This document shows, piece after piece, positions 5,437-5,766 of a stretch of DNA of 5,766 nt. This DNA comes from Eubacterium sp. (GTDB lineage Bacteria; Bacillota; Clostridia; Oscillospirales; Acutalibacteraceae). The notes below the pieces were generated by a model that was not told the DNA's origin, ran no database searches, and saw only the letters and a program-made list of their open reading frames with translations. The position numbers and the translations under genes were made by a program. The stretch lies in NCBI GenBank assembly GCA_017543725.1, contig JAFYFO010000191.1, forward strand, positions 1-5,766, given 5' to 3'. Within the stretch, counting starts at the first letter, position 1. Each line of letters starts with the position of its first letter.

Positions 5437-5516
5437 GTCAATCAATAAATAATATCCTTAGATAATATCCTTAGACACCGTGGCTTTGCGTCATCGGCTT
5501 TCGCCGATTTTGCCGA
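5428..5516 (-). ncRNA. Class I cyclic-di-GMP riboswitch (GEMM-I), atypical, in the diguanylate cyclase leader
   Basis: The minus-strand leader carries the conserved core of the c-di-GMP-I aptamer in order: CGGCAAA (5515-5509), P2 stem ATCGGC/GCCGAT (5508-5503 with 5498-5493) capped by GAAA (5502-5499), then GACGCAAAGCCACGG (5492-5478). CCGGCTGC (5437-5430) occupies the place of the consensus GCCGGGUUGCC 3' strand. P3 closes with CGGT/ACCG. TCTAAG opposite UAUUGA resembles a GAAA-tetraloop receptor. Known members bind c-di-GMP at the three-helix junction and control motility, adhesion or turnover genes. Odd points are a weak P1 (only GCA/TGC is obvious) and a 13-bp tandem duplication in P3. 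The GAAA-capped P2 favours c-di-GMP over the cGAMP-binding variant. Core identity is secure; whether it still binds ligand is uncertain. Confidence 0.82.
5450..5475. repeat. 13-bp tandem duplication inside riboswitch P3
   Basis: TAATATCCTTAGA occurs twice head to tail with no difference (5450-5462 and 5463-5475). In the RNA this is TCTAAGGATATTA repeated. It duplicates the putative tetraloop-receptor strand and creates a possible local hairpin (ATATTATC-TAAG-GATATTAT, one mismatch). Confidence 0.95.
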
Positions 5517-5527
5517 ATATATTTAAT

Positions 5528-5556
5528 ATTATATATTTCCTTAGCGTTAATGTCAA
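5528..5556 (-). promoter_or_regulatory. Consensus sigma-A promoter of the riboswitch/diguanylate cyclase unit
   Basis: On the minus strand TTGACA (5556-5551), 17 bases and TATAAT (5533-5528) match consensus at all 12 positions. The start falls near 5521, just before the aptamer, giving a leader of about 148 bases to the ATG at 5373. The 301-base gap 5374-5674 is explained by this leader and the two divergent promoters. Confidence 0.92.
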
Positions 5557-5614
5557 CCGATATGATTAACAAATGCCGCATTGTGTATGAAAGTTTTCGC
5601 AAGCGCTTTTACTA

Positions 5615-5643
5615 TTGTATAAATATCTTTTCTGTGATATACT
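5615..5643 (+). promoter_or_regulatory. Probable extended -10 promoter of the ferredoxin-domain gene
   Basis: TGaTATACT (5635-5643) is an extended -10 element. A poor -35, TTGTAT (5615-5620), lies 17 bases before it. The start would be near 5650, about 25 bases before the ATG. An 8-bp palindrome AAGCGCTT lies just upstream at 5601-5608. An alternative -10, TATAAA (5619-5624), lacks a convincing -35. Confidence 0.5.
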
Positions 5644-5674
5644 ATCCAAAAACAAATGAATAGGCAGAATTACT

Positions 5675-5766
5675 ATGGATAAGATTGTTATAAACAGAGA
5701 AAAGGGCGTCGGCTGCTCGGAATGTGTTAAAGATTGCGTTGCCTCGGCGCTTTATATCAAAGACGG
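5675..5766 (+). CDS. Ferredoxin-domain protein, possibly a nitroreductase, N-terminal fragment
   Basis: Only 30 codons are visible before the window ends. The product begins MDKIVINREKGVGCSECVKD and continues CVASALYIKD. This is the start of a 4Fe-4S ferredoxin-type domain: Cys 14, 17 and 21 match the second to fourth cysteines of C-x2-C-x2-C-x3-C. The first cysteine position is Gly 11 (codon GGC, one base from TGC). In Clostridia this N-terminus is common on nitroreductase-type flavoproteins and on small iron-sulfur electron carriers, so nitroreductase is a guess from the opening residues. The ribosome site is weak (AGG at 5662-5664), and ATG at 5675 is the only in-frame start near it. It is divergent from the diguanylate cyclase unit; no functional link is apparent. 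Confidence 0.7.
   Translation, partial: MDKIVINREKGVGCSECVKDCVASALYIKD

Noticed and set aside
5374..5445. Longer diguanylate cyclase start at TTG 5445 adding 24 residues
   Set aside because: The start lies within riboswitch P3, has no ribosome site, and the added residues are encoded by the aptamer and its hairpin. The ATG at 5373 has GGGAGG at ideal spacing.

Overview
The window reads as chromosomal DNA from a low-to-mid GC Gram-positive anaerobe, most likely an uncultured Clostridia lineage (Bacillota). The evidence is strong AGGAGG-type Shine-Dalgarno sites, near-perfect sigma-A promoters (TTGACA-17-TATAAT), compact hairpin plus T-run terminators, a DUF3048 (YerB-type) lipoprotein, a PucR/CdaR-type regulator and a clostridial-looking ferredoxin-domain start. 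No rRNA, tRNA, insertion sequence, CRISPR array or prophage is visible. Genus-level placement is not possible from this sequence alone.

Layout from left to right. The first 158 bases hold the N-terminus of a MATE-family exporter on the minus strand, cut by the window edge. Next, on the minus strand, is a DUF3048 lipoprotein (275-1333) with its own promoter and terminator. A polytopic membrane protein of unknown function follows (1447-2199, minus), with its own consensus promoter and a bidirectional-looking terminator. It is divergent from a CdaR/PucR-type transcriptional regulator (2496-3581, plus); the roughly 290-base divergent region holds both promoters and several related ATGCA(C/A)AA motifs. 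A two-gene plus-strand unit follows: a 42-residue very acidic small protein that starts with TTG (3684-3812), then an ElaA-like GNAT acetyltransferase (3831-4262). Its terminator hairpin overlaps the 3' coding end of a convergent minus-strand membrane diguanylate cyclase (4279-5373). The last gene (5675 onwards, plus) is the start of a ferredoxin-domain protein, perhaps a nitroreductase, cut by the window edge.

The most interesting element is the roughly 148-base leader of the diguanylate cyclase. It carries the conserved core of a class I cyclic-di-GMP (GEMM-I) riboswitch: GGCAAA, a GAAA-capped P2 stem and GACGCAAAGCCACGG. The enzyme that should make c-di-GMP therefore appears to be controlled by an RNA sensor for its own product, and its catalytic domain lacks the usual RxxD inhibitory site. 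The aptamer is atypical. It has a 13-bp tandem duplication in P3 that duplicates the putative tetraloop-receptor strand, and P1 is weak. A 9-bp hairpin downstream competes for the 3' side of the aptamer and abuts a short stem that places the Shine-Dalgarno site in its loop. This suggests translational control, but no ligand effect can be shown from sequence.
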